Below are positions 18,185 through 27,369 of a DNA stretch of 64,000 nucleotides, piece after piece. The notes beneath the pieces are model-generated. The model was not told the DNA's origin. It did no database searches and saw only the letters and a list, made by a program, of their open reading frames with translations. The stretch is taken from NCBI RefSeq assembly GCF_015910445.1, contig NZ_CP048882.1, positions 186,001 through 250,000 on the forward strand, written 5' to 3'. The stretch comes from Streptomyces bathyalis (GTDB lineage Bacteria > Actinomycetota > Actinomycetes > Streptomycetales > Streptomycetaceae). The stretch's first letter is position 1, and each line of letters opens with the position of its first letter. The position numbers and the translations under genes were made by a program.

Positions 18185-19302
18185 TGCCCCACACCCCCGA
18201 GACAGACGACGAGGACCTCAACCTCGAACCGCCGCCGGAGCCACCCGTCCACTACGCCGAGCAGGCTCTCCTCGGCGCGCTCCTCCTCGAGCCCGAGCAG
18301 CTGGCGCAGACCGAAGGACTGCTGCCCGAACACTTCCGCAGCCCGGCCCACCGAGCGGTGTACGCGGCGATGCGCACCCTCACGCCTCCGGAACGTGAAG
18401 TGCACCGCACCGAACCGGTGTGGATCAACGCCGTCCTCACACGCGCCGTCGAGGAAGCCCCCGGCGTGAGCGCCGCGTACCTGCATACGTGCATCGGAGC
18501 CTGCCCACGGCCACAGCACGCCACGTCGTACGCACGGATGATCCGCTCAGACCACGCACGACGCACCCTGCGGGAACATGCCATTCGCCTGGAACAGGCG
18601 GCAACCAACACCACCCTGGCGGACCCTGAATCCGCGGCCCTCCGACAGGCTGACGCTCTTGCACGGTTCGTAGACGAGCTGACCCGGCAGACCGCCTCGC
18701 ACCCCGGCTCCCTGCCCCGCACGCCTCTCCCGCCGGATCCACCACGAGATAGGACCGAGGACGCGCTGGAGGAAGAGCGCCTCTTCCTCGCGACCGCTAC
18801 CGACCGAGCAGACGGTGTGAAGGAACTGCCCCTGCGGCTAGAGGACTTCGCGCTGCCGCTGCACGGGCACCTCTACCAGTGCCTGTCAGCACTCACCCGC
18901 CGCGGCGAGGACATCGACCCGATTGCTGTGCTGTGGGAAGCCCAGCACCGCAGACTCCTCACGTCCGGCGTAGGCCCGGACGACGTGCTCACTCTGCTCT
19001 CCCAGCCTGCCGGGTCACCCGAGCACTGGGCAGAACAGATCCTCCGGCGCGCGCTCCTCTACGGCGCACGCCGAGCCGCGACACGCATCCGCGCTTTCGC
19101 CGAAGACACCGCCAACAGTCCCCACCAGCTCATCACCGGCGCCCGCCGCGCTCTGGCCGATCTCACAGCCCAACACACCCGCTGCTGGCATCGAGCACCA
19201 CCCGGCCCGAATACCACTGCCGAACCCGCCCACTCACCTACGGTGAAACCGCGACAGCATGAACTGACCGCGCTCCACGCCTCACGGGGAAACCGGCGCT
19301 GA
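18184..19302 (+). CDS. Protein with two DnaB N-terminal-like domains, no helicase domain
   Basis: ATG 18184 overlaps the methyltransferase stop (TGATG). Residues ~22-125 match the DnaB helicase N-terminal domain (YAEQALLGALLLEPEQ, then LLPEHFRSPAHRAVYAAM). Residues ~195-310 repeat the pattern in weaker form (LEDFALPLHGHLYQCL, IDPIAVLWEAQHR). The RecA-like motor of DnaB is missing; the protein is only ~372 aa. In DnaB this domain forms dimers and contacts primase, so the protein may interact with the host replisome. Similar helicase-less DnaB-N proteins occur on actinobacterial mobile elements. It is the last gene of the + strand operon and converges on the defence operon. Confidence 0.7.
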   Translation: MPHTPETDDEDLNLEPPPEPPVHYAEQALLGALLLEPEQLAQTEGLLPEHFRSPAHRAVYAAMRTLTPPEREVHRTEPVWINAVLTRAVEEAPGVSAAYLHTCIGACPRPQHATSYARMIRSDHARRTLREHAIRLEQAATNTTLADPESAALRQADALARFVDELTRQTASHPGSLPRTPLPPDPPRDRTEDALEEERLFLATATDRADGVKELPLRLEDFALPLHGHLYQCLSALTRRGEDIDPIAVLWEAQHRRLLTSGVGPDDVLTLLSQPAGSPEHWAEQILRRALLYGARRAATRIRAFAEDTANSPHQLITGARRALADLTAQHTRCWHRAPPGPNTTAEPAHSPTVKPRQHELTALHASRGNRR

Positions 19303-19347
19303 CGAAACGCCGGGAGCGGCACGCCGAAGTCTCATATCAGCGCGGCG

Positions 19348-21285
19348 TCAGGCCTCGGCTTCGTCCTCGGTACGGCCCCGGTGTTCAGGACCTGGATGGC
19401 TGACGCCTGGGACCATCGGGTTGTCGTAGTCGAACTCGATCTTGCCGAACACATCGCCGGCAGTAGGAGGAGGATCGTTGTCCGCAATGATCAGTTGAAG
19501 CCGATCGCCGTAAGCGTCCGCCATGGTGCGAAATCGCGTGTAGATCTGGCCCGCGCGCTGCCGGTCTGCTTCATTGTTGCCGAACGCCTTACGTGGCGAG
19601 TCGACAATGAGCAGCGACGGAGCGAGAACATCAGAGTGGTCCAGCCCGAATGCGAGCAGGCTGAGACTGTAGGCAACGTTAACCGACGTGGCAATGCCTC
19701 CACCGGAGGCTTGAAGCTCCTCGAACGGCAGGTCGTTGACGATGGGAAGGTAGTTTTCGGAGCCAATGACGGCAGTCGTCGCCCATGGGAGGTCCCAGCT
19801 GCGGATTAGGCTCCCAAATTCCGTGCTGAGGTTTGCAACCAGCGTCTGGCGGGCTGCGAGCAGCTGCGACCTGTCTTTGATTTCTTTATTGACGCTTCGT
19901 CGTCTGGACTTGATGCGGGTGATGCTCTGATCGATGGTGCGTACGCGTGCCCAGGACTCGCGTAGCTGTGTCGCTGCGTCGATGTTGGCCTTCAAGGAAG
20001 CAACGCGGGTGCTGGTGTCTTCGATGGCATCGAAGCGCGGAGCGACCGCATCCCGGGTCTGGGCATCGAGTTGCCGTCGCAGGTTCGTGACCACGAAGTT
20101 TGCGTGATGGGCCCGTTCCTGTGCGGAATTCAGGTGCGCCTCGTCGGACTGTCGAACGCGGCGTGCATCCGTGAGCTGCTGTTCTAGCGTTACCCGAGTC
20201 TCTTCGACAGCAGCAGGGTCGGCATCCTCGGCAGAAGGGTCAGCCTGCAGGCATACGACGCAATGGCCATCGTCGACGGGCCGTGTGCTGAGGGACTGCA
20301 TACAGCGCGGGCAGACTACAAAGTCGAACGGAGACAGCTGATCGATGGCCGTGGCTGACCGTTCCAGGCGAGCCATGTCCAGTTGCACCTGGGCGACGAC
20401 CGCGTCCCGCGACCCCAACAGCTCCCTTGCTGCCAACACCTCTTCGTCTGCCCTTTGGGCGGTGAAGATGGCCCGGTTCAGTTCATCGCGGAGCGCCGTG
20501 TCGGCGGCGGTTTGCTCCTCCACTTCTGAGCGCAGTCGCTCCAGAGCGGATTGGGCCCGCTCGAGGGTGTCCCCCAGTTGTCCGAGTTCGGCGCGCAGCT
20601 CGTCGTCACTGCGCGGGTCGGATGCGGCGAGGAACTGCTCCACGTTCTTATGCTCAGCGATCCTTGCTTTCAGATCGTCTGTGAGGTCGCTGGCGGTGCG
20701 TTTGAGTTCCATCAGCGCGCTGTCAGTGAGCGCGAACATCAGACGGAAGAGCTCCCTGCGTTTCACCTCGAACCAGCTGTCAAGATGGCCGACTACCTGA
20801 CGGTCGATCTCACGCGCTTGGAGGTACATATACATGTACAAGTCGTTGAACGTGAGATTCTGCGGACGAGCCGCCCCATCGCGGCGAGCAGCAACCTGTT
20901 CGCGAGGAAATCCGATCGCGTCCAGCAGATAGTCGGACACGGTCGTTTCACCCTCGGTGACTCGCACGGGTAAGGACCGCTCCAGGGCAAGTGAGCGCGG
21001 ATCGAGTAGATCGACCGCGCCCACTCCGTCGCCAGTGATCTTCCTGCGCAGCACGATGTGCTGCTCTCCAGCGATGACTTCTGCCTGAACGGAAAGCACT
21101 TCGGTGCGGACGGCCGGGGTGAGCATGGCGCTGCCTCCCACCGCGTGCTTAAGGAGCATCAGCAGGCTCGACTTTCCCGTGCCGATGGGGCCTGTGACCA
21201 CGGTGACCGGGCGGTCGAAGCGATAGGTCTTCTCCGTGGCAGCCGTGGTGACGGTCAAGGAGACGAATCGTAGGTCGACGGCCAT
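19348..21285 (-). CDS. SMC/Rad50-like ATPase of a Lamassu/ABC-3C-type defence system
   Basis: ATG 21285 lies one base after the stop of the middle-component gene; an upstream in-frame start (21321) would overlap that gene. The 645-aa protein has Walker A GPIGTGKSS (residues 32-40), a long coiled coil with a zinc hook CPRC (~325) and CVVC (~341), a second coiled coil and a C-terminal Walker B region (SLLIVDSPRKAFG, ~555-567). This is the layout of the LmuB/ABC-3C ATPase, which senses DNA ends or replication structures and gates a nuclease partner. The three genes of the operon overlap or abut. An AT-rich segment at 19860-20030 and the overall lower GC suggest a foreign origin. Confidence 0.85.
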   Translation of the reverse strand: MAVDLRFVSLTVTTAATEKTYRFDRPVTVVTGPIGTGKSSLLMLLKHAVGGSAMLTPAVRTEVLSVQAEVIAGEQHIVLRRKITGDGVGAVDLLDPRSLALERSLPVRVTEGETTVSDYLLDAIGFPREQVAARRDGAARPQNLTFNDLYMYMYLQAREIDRQVVGHLDSWFEVKRRELFRLMFALTDSALMELKRTASDLTDDLKARIAEHKNVEQFLAASDPRSDDELRAELGQLGDTLERAQSALERLRSEVEEQTAADTALRDELNRAIFTAQRADEEVLAARELLGSRDAVVAQVQLDMARLERSATAIDQLSPFDFVVCPRCMQSLSTRPVDDGHCVVCLQADPSAEDADPAAVEETRVTLEQQLTDARRVRQSDEAHLNSAQERAHHANFVVTNLRRQLDAQTRDAVAPRFDAIEDTSTRVASLKANIDAATQLRESWARVRTIDQSITRIKSRRRSVNKEIKDRSQLLAARQTLVANLSTEFGSLIRSWDLPWATTAVIGSENYLPIVNDLPFEELQASGGGIATSVNVAYSLSLLAFGLDHSDVLAPSLLIVDSPRKAFGNNEADRQRAGQIYTRFRTMADAYGDRLQLIIADNDPPPTAGDVFGKIEFDYDNPMVPGVSHPGPEHRGRTEDEAEA

Positions 21286-21286
21286 A

Positions 21287-21859
21287 TCAGATCTCCGTCC
21301 GCCACGGCCGGTCGACAGCATCCGGGAGGCTGTCGTAAATGAGTTCCTTCAAAGCCGATCCCGACTTATTGAAGTGCCGCTTCAGTAGCTTGATTCGGGC
21401 CGCCGTCACCGTCCACTCGGGCGTAGCCCCCAACGAGGCCGCTGCGGCCGTACCACGGGGAGTTGTACGGAACTCTGCTCTGGCACCGTCGCCGTAGGAG
21501 ATCAACCCGCGAGCGACTAGAGCACCAAGGATGCGGTAGTAGCGCTGATCCCACGGGCCGTACTTGTAGCGGATCATGCGGCTCTCGACGGCTAACCGCT
21601 CCGGCGGAGTTGGGGCAGTATCAGCCGGCCAGGAGGCCACGCCCTCAGGCAGCAGACGCTCCAACATTGCCGGGTAGCGAAGAAGGAAGTCGAGTTTCGC
21701 AAGCTTGGTCAACCCCTTCAAGCTGCTCTTGGCGCCGGTGAACTGGGCGATGAGGAGGAGGACGCGGGCCTCGTGGTAGTGAGCTTCTCGTCTCTCAGCC
21801 TGGCGCCTTTGGACCTGCATCCGCGAGACGGCACTTGCGAGATCGTGACCCTGTGTCAT
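21287..21859 (-). CDS. ABC-3C middle component (LmuC-like), 190 aa
   Basis: ATG 21859 overlaps the nuclease stop (ATGA), so translation is coupled. The protein has the sequence GLTKLAKLDFLLRYP followed by ESRMIRYKYGPWDQRYYRILGAL, characteristic in my recollection of the middle components of three-component SMC-ATPase systems. It has no catalytic motif, and the family is thought to bridge ATPase and effector. The C-terminus (RIKLLKRHFNKSGSALKELIYDSLP) is helical. Its position between nuclease and ATPase matches the usual gene order. Confidence 0.75.
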   Translation of the reverse strand: MTQGHDLASAVSRMQVQRRQAERREAHYHEARVLLLIAQFTGAKSSLKGLTKLAKLDFLLRYPAMLERLLPEGVASWPADTAPTPPERLAVESRMIRYKYGPWDQRYYRILGALVARGLISYGDGARAEFRTTPRGTAAAASLGATPEWTVTAARIKLLKRHFNKSGSALKELIYDSLPDAVDRPWRTEI

Positions 21860-23232
21860 GAGGCTTCCCCGTCCGCATCGAACGGCTCGGAAAAGTAGAA
21901 GAGGCACTCGTCGCACAGCTGGTACGCCAGGCCCTGCAGGTGCAACTTGCCGAGCGCGAACGGAGCAGGCGTGGTCAACATCTCCACCGTGAGCCGTTGA
22001 GCCAGCAGATCGTTCACGACAACACCTGAGGCGTTGCCGCTGGAGCTGTTGCCGCGAGCGTGGCGCCGGCAGTCGAACACCACAGCCAGCACCTCCGTCG
22101 ACAGATTCAGCAAGTCGGTATCGTCGCCTGCCAGCCCGGAACGGCGCTCGGACCACGTCGTGTACCACGCAGAGCGCAACTGTTCTGCAAACGCCGCCTC
22201 GTCAGCTGGCACCCCTCCGCGTCGCAGCTTGCGGCGGAGTTTGACTCCGCCGGGTGCCAACATGGGAGCTCGGCCGTGGGGAAAGGCGGGCAGCTGGGCA
22301 GTGGTGAAGACGAGCTGCGCCCGGAGGATGGCGCGAGTGATGGAGCGACGGCTCACGCGCTGCTGCATCTGCGTGCTGTAGCGAACGCGCTTCGGGTCGG
22401 CGATGTATGCCGCGAGTTGTCCCCGCTCGCTCTCGTTCCGATTGGCACTCTCGATCCGGTTCACGATGCCCCGGTACGAAGCCTCAAGGTCGACGGGTGA
22501 CAGCTGAAGCCGTTCAACGGCGGGTGCCAGCAGACTTTGAATGTTGACGTCGGCTATGTACTCGCGCTGCGGCGGAGAGCAGGAGATCTCCAGAGCAGAG
22601 AGAAAGCGGCGGATTCTGTCCATGAATCCAGGAGGCAGTTCGATGTCCGCCAGCTTGCATTCTTCTGTCAAGGGTATGTGGGCGTAGGGCTGCTTCCACC
22701 GCACTTTTAGCATCTGGCGGGCAATCTTCTCCACCATGGCCGACACACCATCTGTGACCCCTGGTTCAGGACCGCACATCTGCGACAGCGTCCCGGCATT
22801 GCCTCTGGCCGGGTTCAGGGCGGCATTCGTCGCCAATCTTAAGCGGACGTTGGACGCACACTCACACGCACACCACCGGTCGAAGAGATGCGCCAGACCA
22901 CCGCTCTTGCACAACTCAGCCAGGGTCCAGGTGCCCTGGTCCTCCTCACGGTGCTTGACCGATACCAGCTCAACCGACCCGTCGGTGTATGCGACAACGA
23001 AGTCCTCGTGCCATTCACAGACCACGAAGTCGATGGCGTCTTCGGTAAGCATTGCCAGACAGTCCCGGGCGGCCACATCGGCCTGGTACCGGTAGCGACC
23101 TGACGTATCAGTACCACTGTCCTCTGCCGGCGCCAGACGAAAGATGGCGTGAGCAGGTGCGGGCGCATCCTCGGAGCCGGCACCGCCATCCGGCTCGATG
23201 GCACCCGAGTCCGCTTCTGCCGTGTCAACCAT
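21856..23232 (-). CDS. DUF4297/Cap4-type nuclease effector of the Lamassu/ABC-3C system
   Basis: ATG 23232 starts a 458-aa protein after an AT-rich leader that probably holds the operon promoter. Residues ~46-100 form the nuclease core: RYRYQADVAARDCLAML, then CEWHEDFVV with Asp77, then ELVSVKHRE with Lys93, a PD-(D/E)xK arrangement typical of DUF4297 (the dsDNA endonuclease domain of Cap4 and Lamassu LmuA). The remaining ~350 residues are helical and probably hold the sensing or oligomerisation region. Known relatives cut DNA when released by the SMC-like subunit, causing plasmid loss or abortive infection. The key residues are present, so the system looks functional. Confidence 0.8.
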   Translation of the reverse strand: MVDTAEADSGAIEPDGGAGSEDAPAPAHAIFRLAPAEDSGTDTSGRYRYQADVAARDCLAMLTEDAIDFVVCEWHEDFVVAYTDGSVELVSVKHREEDQGTWTLAELCKSGGLAHLFDRWCACECASNVRLRLATNAALNPARGNAGTLSQMCGPEPGVTDGVSAMVEKIARQMLKVRWKQPYAHIPLTEECKLADIELPPGFMDRIRRFLSALEISCSPPQREYIADVNIQSLLAPAVERLQLSPVDLEASYRGIVNRIESANRNESERGQLAAYIADPKRVRYSTQMQQRVSRRSITRAILRAQLVFTTAQLPAFPHGRAPMLAPGGVKLRRKLRRGGVPADEAAFAEQLRSAWYTTWSERRSGLAGDDTDLLNLSTEVLAVVFDCRRHARGNSSSGNASGVVVNDLLAQRLTVEMLTTPAPFALGKLHLQGLAYQLCDECLFYFSEPFDADGEAS

Positions 23233-23518
23233 CGACGCCCCCAGCCTCGTCGCGCGTCATCGCAACCGCTCAGCGCTCCAGTACAGCGGAAGGACGATCT
23301 ATAGAGTTACCACACCGAGCTACGACATATAACGGTGCGTGCCAAAGCGATTCATCGGTACTGTCCGCGGAGCACTCGACTGTTGCGCCGAACCCCCGAG
23401 ACGGGCACGCAGACTGGGGTGCTGGGATAGCCATGGGCGGCCACCAAGTGGCTCCCCCTGGCGACGAACCCTCTGTCGCGTCGGCGGTGCACGGGCGGGC
23501 CCTCGCTCAGGAGCGAAG

Positions 23519-24634
23519 TCAGGGAGTGCTCTTCCGCAGGGCGAGGATCACCTGATTCAGCAGCGCCTTGACGTACAGCGGCGGCGGGACATCCGTCATG
23601 TCGATGCGGGTTGCGACGTTGCTTGCCTGCCGGTGCATCACATCGTCACCGGGGAAGCGATATCTGGCCAAGGCTCTCAAGTAGTTGGTGTCCGTGGTGC
23701 CCATCTTCACGGAGCTGATGACACCCGCGAAGCCCTTCTCCCCAAAGACAGCGGGCACGTGGTCCATGATGGCGCGGATCAGGGCGAGGCAGGCGTAGGG
23801 ATGGCGGGCGGCATAGTTGCTGTTCAGCTCAGCGAGCAGGTCCAGCAGCTTGTCCACCTTCCACGGGGATCCTGCCCCGACTTCTTCGAGCTCATCCTGA
23901 AGTCCTTGGCTGATGTATGCGCCAGGCTCGGGTTCACTCGTCGGAACCGGGACGCCCGCGACGGAGGCAGACCTTGTCGGTCCGGCCCCGGGGCGGACGA
24001 GGTTGTCCTGCTCCCACTTGAGAACAAGCTGGCACGTGGTCGACACGTAGGAGTGCAGGTCCATCGCCGTCCGGAAGGCGAGCACGGTGCGCGTGATGCC
24101 GCGCGACCATCCCTTCTCGTCGCGGGAGGCGCCAGCGGCCCCGACGGCTCGAGTAGCAGGCTCGCGGTCCAGCAGGTCGGGGAGGCTGGCGACGTAGTCG
24201 CGCCTCAATCCCGGGATGGCGCTGGTCAGTTCCTGGCTGACCAGGCGCGCCTGCGTCACCTTGCCTGGCTCCAGGGATATCGAGCCCTGGAGTTCGATCA
24301 TGTGGTGGAGCACTCGCAGGAAGGGCTCGGCCAGGGTCGAGCGGAGCTCCCCCAACGGCACGGCCGCCGCGATCGTCAGAGCGATCTTCTCGTCGGCCTG
24401 GAGCCTTCCGGTACGGGTGGTGAATCCGTAGAAGACCGATCCCACCTCCGTACCGCCAGACAAGGGAAGGCTGTCCAGAAGAGCGACGGCGTCCTGACCG
24501 CGGCGCTCATGGACCGCGCACACGTAGTCCCACGTCGGCCACTCGCCTGTCTGGAGGTACGGCTGGGCGATCGTGAACAGGAATCGCTTCTGCGACTCGT
24601 CCAGGTCAGCGGAGCCAAGGTCGTGCGTGTACAA
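23519..24634 (-). CDS. 371-aa protein of unknown function next to the defence operon
   Basis: TTG 24634 is used as start because AGGAG lies six bases upstream and no ATG follows soon. It is on the same strand as the nuclease-middle-ATPase operon and ~290 bases upstream of it. The first ~180 residues are helical with an Arg-rich patch. The last ~120 have the pattern NSNYAARHPYACLALIRAIMDHVPAVFG, then a gap, then a conserved-looking Pro/Leu end. The RAI-x-DH-x-P-x-xFG signature reminds me of a C-terminal domain seen in many uncharacterised bacterial proteins, some near defence genes. No catalytic motif is apparent. It could be a regulator, an accessory of the adjacent system, or an independent defence protein. 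Confidence 0.7.
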   Translation of the reverse strand: MYTHDLGSADLDESQKRFLFTIAQPYLQTGEWPTWDYVCAVHERRGQDAVALLDSLPLSGGTEVGSVFYGFTTRTGRLQADEKIALTIAAAVPLGELRSTLAEPFLRVLHHMIELQGSISLEPGKVTQARLVSQELTSAIPGLRRDYVASLPDLLDREPATRAVGAAGASRDEKGWSRGITRTVLAFRTAMDLHSYVSTTCQLVLKWEQDNLVRPGAGPTRSASVAGVPVPTSEPEPGAYISQGLQDELEEVGAGSPWKVDKLLDLLAELNSNYAARHPYACLALIRAIMDHVPAVFGEKGFAGVISSVKMGTTDTNYLRALARYRFPGDDVMHRQASNVATRIDMTDVPPPLYVKALLNQVILALRKSTP

Positions 24635-25014
24635 CGAGGTCTCCTGACCACGTGATGGGACCGTTCGGAGTGTTCCTTGTAGGCGCCATGGCAGGTGTAT
24701 CGAGAATCCCGACGAGGCGGTGCCCGGTCAAGTCGGCTCTGCGCCGGGAGTCTGCCAGCGTTTCAGTCGGTCACCATCGCCCAGTCCGGTCGCCGGCGGG
24801 CGAGCGGCGCCGAAACGAGCTACCAGGGTCCGGGGGCCGCTTCGTCCCGGTCGAGTCAGCCTGAAATTCCAGGTACCCCAGATCGATGATCTCCGCCTTG
24901 CGAGCGTCCCTCAAGGGGTAATCCGCCTCCCCGGAGCGGTGCTGGCCCCCGAGGGCGTGGGCCGCCGACATCGTCCGGGGCCTCGTGCCAACTCAGCTGC
25001 TGTAATACGGGCAT
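24635..25014. other. Intergenic stretch, no gene recognised
   Basis: Open frames on both strands are short or low-complexity. It contains the upstream region of the 371-aa gene. I see no repeat, hairpin or recognisable promoter. Confidence 0.35.
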
Positions 25015-25191
25015 CTACGGCTTGCGGCCACTGCGGCGTAGCAGAAGCTTCAAGGTCTCACGCGCGTCCCGACGCCGCTCTTGGGCAGGCGCCAGCACAG
25101 AGGCGAGAGCCACCAACGCCACTGTGACGCCGTACACGGCAGCCGTCATTCCGACGATCATCAGCGTGCTGCTTGGGATAAGGGTGTTCAC
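25015..25191 (-). CDS. 58-aa single-span membrane protein
   Basis: GTG 25191 has AGGGA five bases upstream. The product has one hydrophobic helix (residues ~10-33, LMIVGMTAAVYGVTVALVAL) and a strongly basic C-terminal tail (ERRRDARETLKLLLRRSGRK). It is divergent from the HTH gene at 25302, with a perfect palindrome between them, so the two may be co-regulated. Small proteins of this shape can be membrane-disrupting toxins or unknown accessory proteins; nothing here decides. Confidence 0.5.
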   Translation of the reverse strand: MNTLIPSSTLMIVGMTAAVYGVTVALVALASVLAPAQERRRDARETLKLLLRRSGRKP

Positions 25192-25280
25192 GACAGTCCC
25201 TCTCTCGGTCGGATGTTGCGCGACGTCGCAGGCACATCGTGATCCGGATTCGCATGTGACGGTTAATTCGCGACGACTTC

Positions 25281-25299
25281 TGTCCACCTAGGGTGGACA
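25281..25299. promoter_or_regulatory. Perfect 19-bp palindrome between divergent genes
   Basis: Arms TGTCCACC and GGTGGACA flank TAG. The site overlaps the likely ribosome-binding region of the HTH gene (GTG 25302), so it could be an autoregulatory operator or an RNA hairpin that masks translation. Confidence 0.5.
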
Positions 25300-25301
25300 G
25301 C

Positions 25302-26024
25302 GTGACCGCCGAACCCATGCCCCCGATGCCTTCAGACTCTTGGCGCTGGATCTCGTACAGTGATCCGGTTTGGGGTGACACCGCCCCCTACGAGGAATCC
25401 GACGCTGAGTCCGATTACGTGCAAGCTTGCGTCCGTCATGCGATTGACCAGGCGCGTCGGCAGTTGGGCATCTCTACCATCAAGGCAGCATCTCTGGTTG
25501 AGGAGGCATCGAAGATCGTCTTCAACGACATCGTCGTCGAGTCGCGATGTCAGCCACGTCGAATGAGATGGAAGGAGATCGGTGCCCGGCTTGGGGTTGC
25601 CCGGCAGACCGCGCAGAAGCGTTTCCGGGCTGGACTTTCACCACAACGTGTAACGCAACTGCATAGACAACTTGAGCAGTTCAGAAGCGCCTACCTCGAC
25701 AGACGCAAGGCCGAAGACTTGCAGCACCGAGAAGACAGAGCACTCATCGGCGAGGCGATCCACGGCCTTACAGTCCTTCGCAGTTTCGGGGGAAGCGCCT
25801 ACCTCGGTCCGGACAACGGCGGACATGACTTGCCACCCAGCCACTCTCGGACCGCAAATGAGGTAGATCGAAGTACCGATGGGGAGGCGGTCCACTTCGT
25901 AGTCAACGGTGATCGATGGACTCGCCTCTCCGAGCGACCTGCCCGCATATCCGACACCGCCATGCACATCGAAGGTGATCGGCTTGTTCGTCAGGAACTC
26001 GCTCCCGACGAAGCGGATGAATGA
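25302..26024 (+). CDS. 240-aa helix-turn-helix protein, unknown function
   Basis: GTG 25302 lies a few bases after GGGTGGA; GTG 25293 is an alternative start. Residues ~35-110 are helical and include an HTH-like segment, WKEIGARLGVARQTAQKRF, similar to the region-4-type HTH of sigma-like and resolvase-like regulators. The middle is helical (LHRQLEQFRSAYLDRRKAEDL). The C-terminal ~70 residues are less structured. It lies beside the defence genes and is preceded by a perfect palindrome, which suggests autoregulation. Target genes cannot be named. Confidence 0.6.
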   Translation: MTAEPMPPMPSDSWRWISYSDPVWGDTAPYEESDAESDYVQACVRHAIDQARRQLGISTIKAASLVEEASKIVFNDIVVESRCQPRRMRWKEIGARLGVARQTAQKRFRAGLSPQRVTQLHRQLEQFRSAYLDRRKAEDLQHREDRALIGEAIHGLTVLRSFGGSAYLGPDNGGHDLPPSHSRTANEVDRSTDGEAVHFVVNGDRWTRLSERPARISDTAMHIEGDRLVRQELAPDEADE

Positions 26025-26374
26025 AGGCACGAAGGCGCTGCGCTACCCGAGAGAGCCTGCCTCGGCCGCGGACGAGTTCACCGACCATGTTGGAGAGGAG
26101 CTTGCCCACTACGGAACACCCCTCGTGGGAGGGTTCTCCGCCTCCATGCGGTCAACAGCATGCCTCGGTCGGGTGTCGCCACCGTTCTGCAACCCGGTCG
26201 ACGCCGACGATCGCGACCAGATGAGCGCCCATGCCCTCGCATTCGGCCATCGCCTGTGGCCCGCCCCGAGCCGACTCCCCGAACCAGGAGTGCCGGAGCG
26301 CACATAGCTGCCAGGGCTGCGGCAGCCAGGGCCATCCCCATACCCGGCTCTGGCTGCGGCGAAGCCCGGGACAA
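26025..26374. other. Intergenic stretch, no gene recognised
   Basis: Frames on both strands are shadows. The only structure is the strong hairpin at its right end (26375-26409). Confidence 0.35.
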
Positions 26375-26409
26375 CGCCGGGGGTTGGGCAACGTGCCCAA
26401 CCCCCGGCG
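26375..26409. terminator. Strong 16-bp perfect hairpin after the minus-strand gene
   Basis: Arms CGCCGGGGGTTGGGCA and TGCCCAACCCCCGGCG enclose a three-base loop. The hairpin touches the stop codon of the gene at 26410 and probably ends its transcript. There is no T run, as is usual in Streptomyces. Confidence 0.75.
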
Positions 26410-27246
26410 TCACCAACTCGCGCGGGTGAGCACGAGGCCCACGTCTCCCTGGGTGAGGACTCCTTCGTGCTCTCCGCGCGCTTGGTACGCGGTGTCGGGA
26501 ATCCGCGCAGCCGACGAGGTGAGAAGCTCGCCGGCGGAGTGCGGCGATTCCGGCCCCATGAAGGTCAACCGCTCGTACCGCCCTCCGGGCGGTGCCGGAC
26601 TCCACACTGGTTGGAAGTCCCACACCAGCGCCATCATTCTGACCAGTACGGAACTGCGCAGCCCCGTCCACGGGGTGGTGGCCCATCGCTGCTCATGGGC
26701 GCCTTCCAGGCTCGAGAGCGTGTCCTGCCGCCACAGCGGCTCACCATCGTCTTTGGTGTGCCACTGCGTCTCGTACCGCAGGTCCTCACTCATATCCCGC
26801 CGACTGGCGCTGTTGCTCGAATCGACGAGGTCGAGGCGGGCACCGGTCGGAACATGACAGAGCCGCAGCCGCCGCCGGCTGATTTCGAGCAGCCTCAACC
26901 CGGGAATTCCGGAGATCTGGGAGTCCCAGTGCAGCAGCGGCAGCATGCGAGATGCCACTCTGCAGGCGGTGTTCGTGACCAGCTCCACTCGGTCCCTATG
27001 GGGGACGATGCGGTTCAGGTAGCAGCTGACGCTCGCCATCGCCGGCCTTGTCGGGTGTTCCCACTCATGGCGATGATCATCGTTACTCAACAGGCAGGTG
27101 AGCAGCGTGGCTTGGAAGCACTGCTGGTGCGGCGCCGCTTCATCGAGAGCGGGCAAGCCATTGGAGGTGCGCGGAATCTCGGCGCGCCGCAGGGCGAGCA
27201 GCGAGCTGACCGACTGCAAACGTGCTGTGTCGTGACCGTGAGGCAC
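26410..27246 (-). CDS. Member 1 of the four-paralogue unknown family (278 aa)
   Basis: GTG 27246 was chosen because AGGGAGA sits about five bases upstream and because its N-terminus then lines up with the other members. The order of features matches the proteins at 31200 and 32579. A helical start is followed by QATLLTCLLSNDDH, the strand pair VSCYLNRIVPHRDRVEL, GIPGLRLLEISRRRLRL, a central WTGLRSSVLVRMMAL helix (the LLRR helix of the others), and a short end. The YPLGI motif of the other members is replaced by VSCYLN, so this is the most diverged copy. It points the opposite way to the other three and carries its own terminator. No known domain or catalytic motif is seen. Confidence 0.6.
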   Translation of the reverse strand: MPHGHDTARLQSVSSLLALRRAEIPRTSNGLPALDEAAPHQQCFQATLLTCLLSNDDHRHEWEHPTRPAMASVSCYLNRIVPHRDRVELVTNTACRVASRMLPLLHWDSQISGIPGLRLLEISRRRLRLCHVPTGARLDLVDSSNSASRRDMSEDLRYETQWHTKDDGEPLWRQDTLSSLEGAHEQRWATTPWTGLRSSVLVRMMALVWDFQPVWSPAPPGGRYERLTFMGPESPHSAGELLTSSAARIPDTAYQARGEHEGVLTQGDVGLVLTRASW

Positions 27247-27369
27247 AGGATCTCCCTTCAGCGGCGTGCGATGCCCGGGCAACTGCCACGAGGCCAGCCG
27301 CTGATCAAGGAGAGAACCGGAAAAGGATCTGCACGGGACCAGGCATCGCACCTTTCAGACGCGTTGCGT

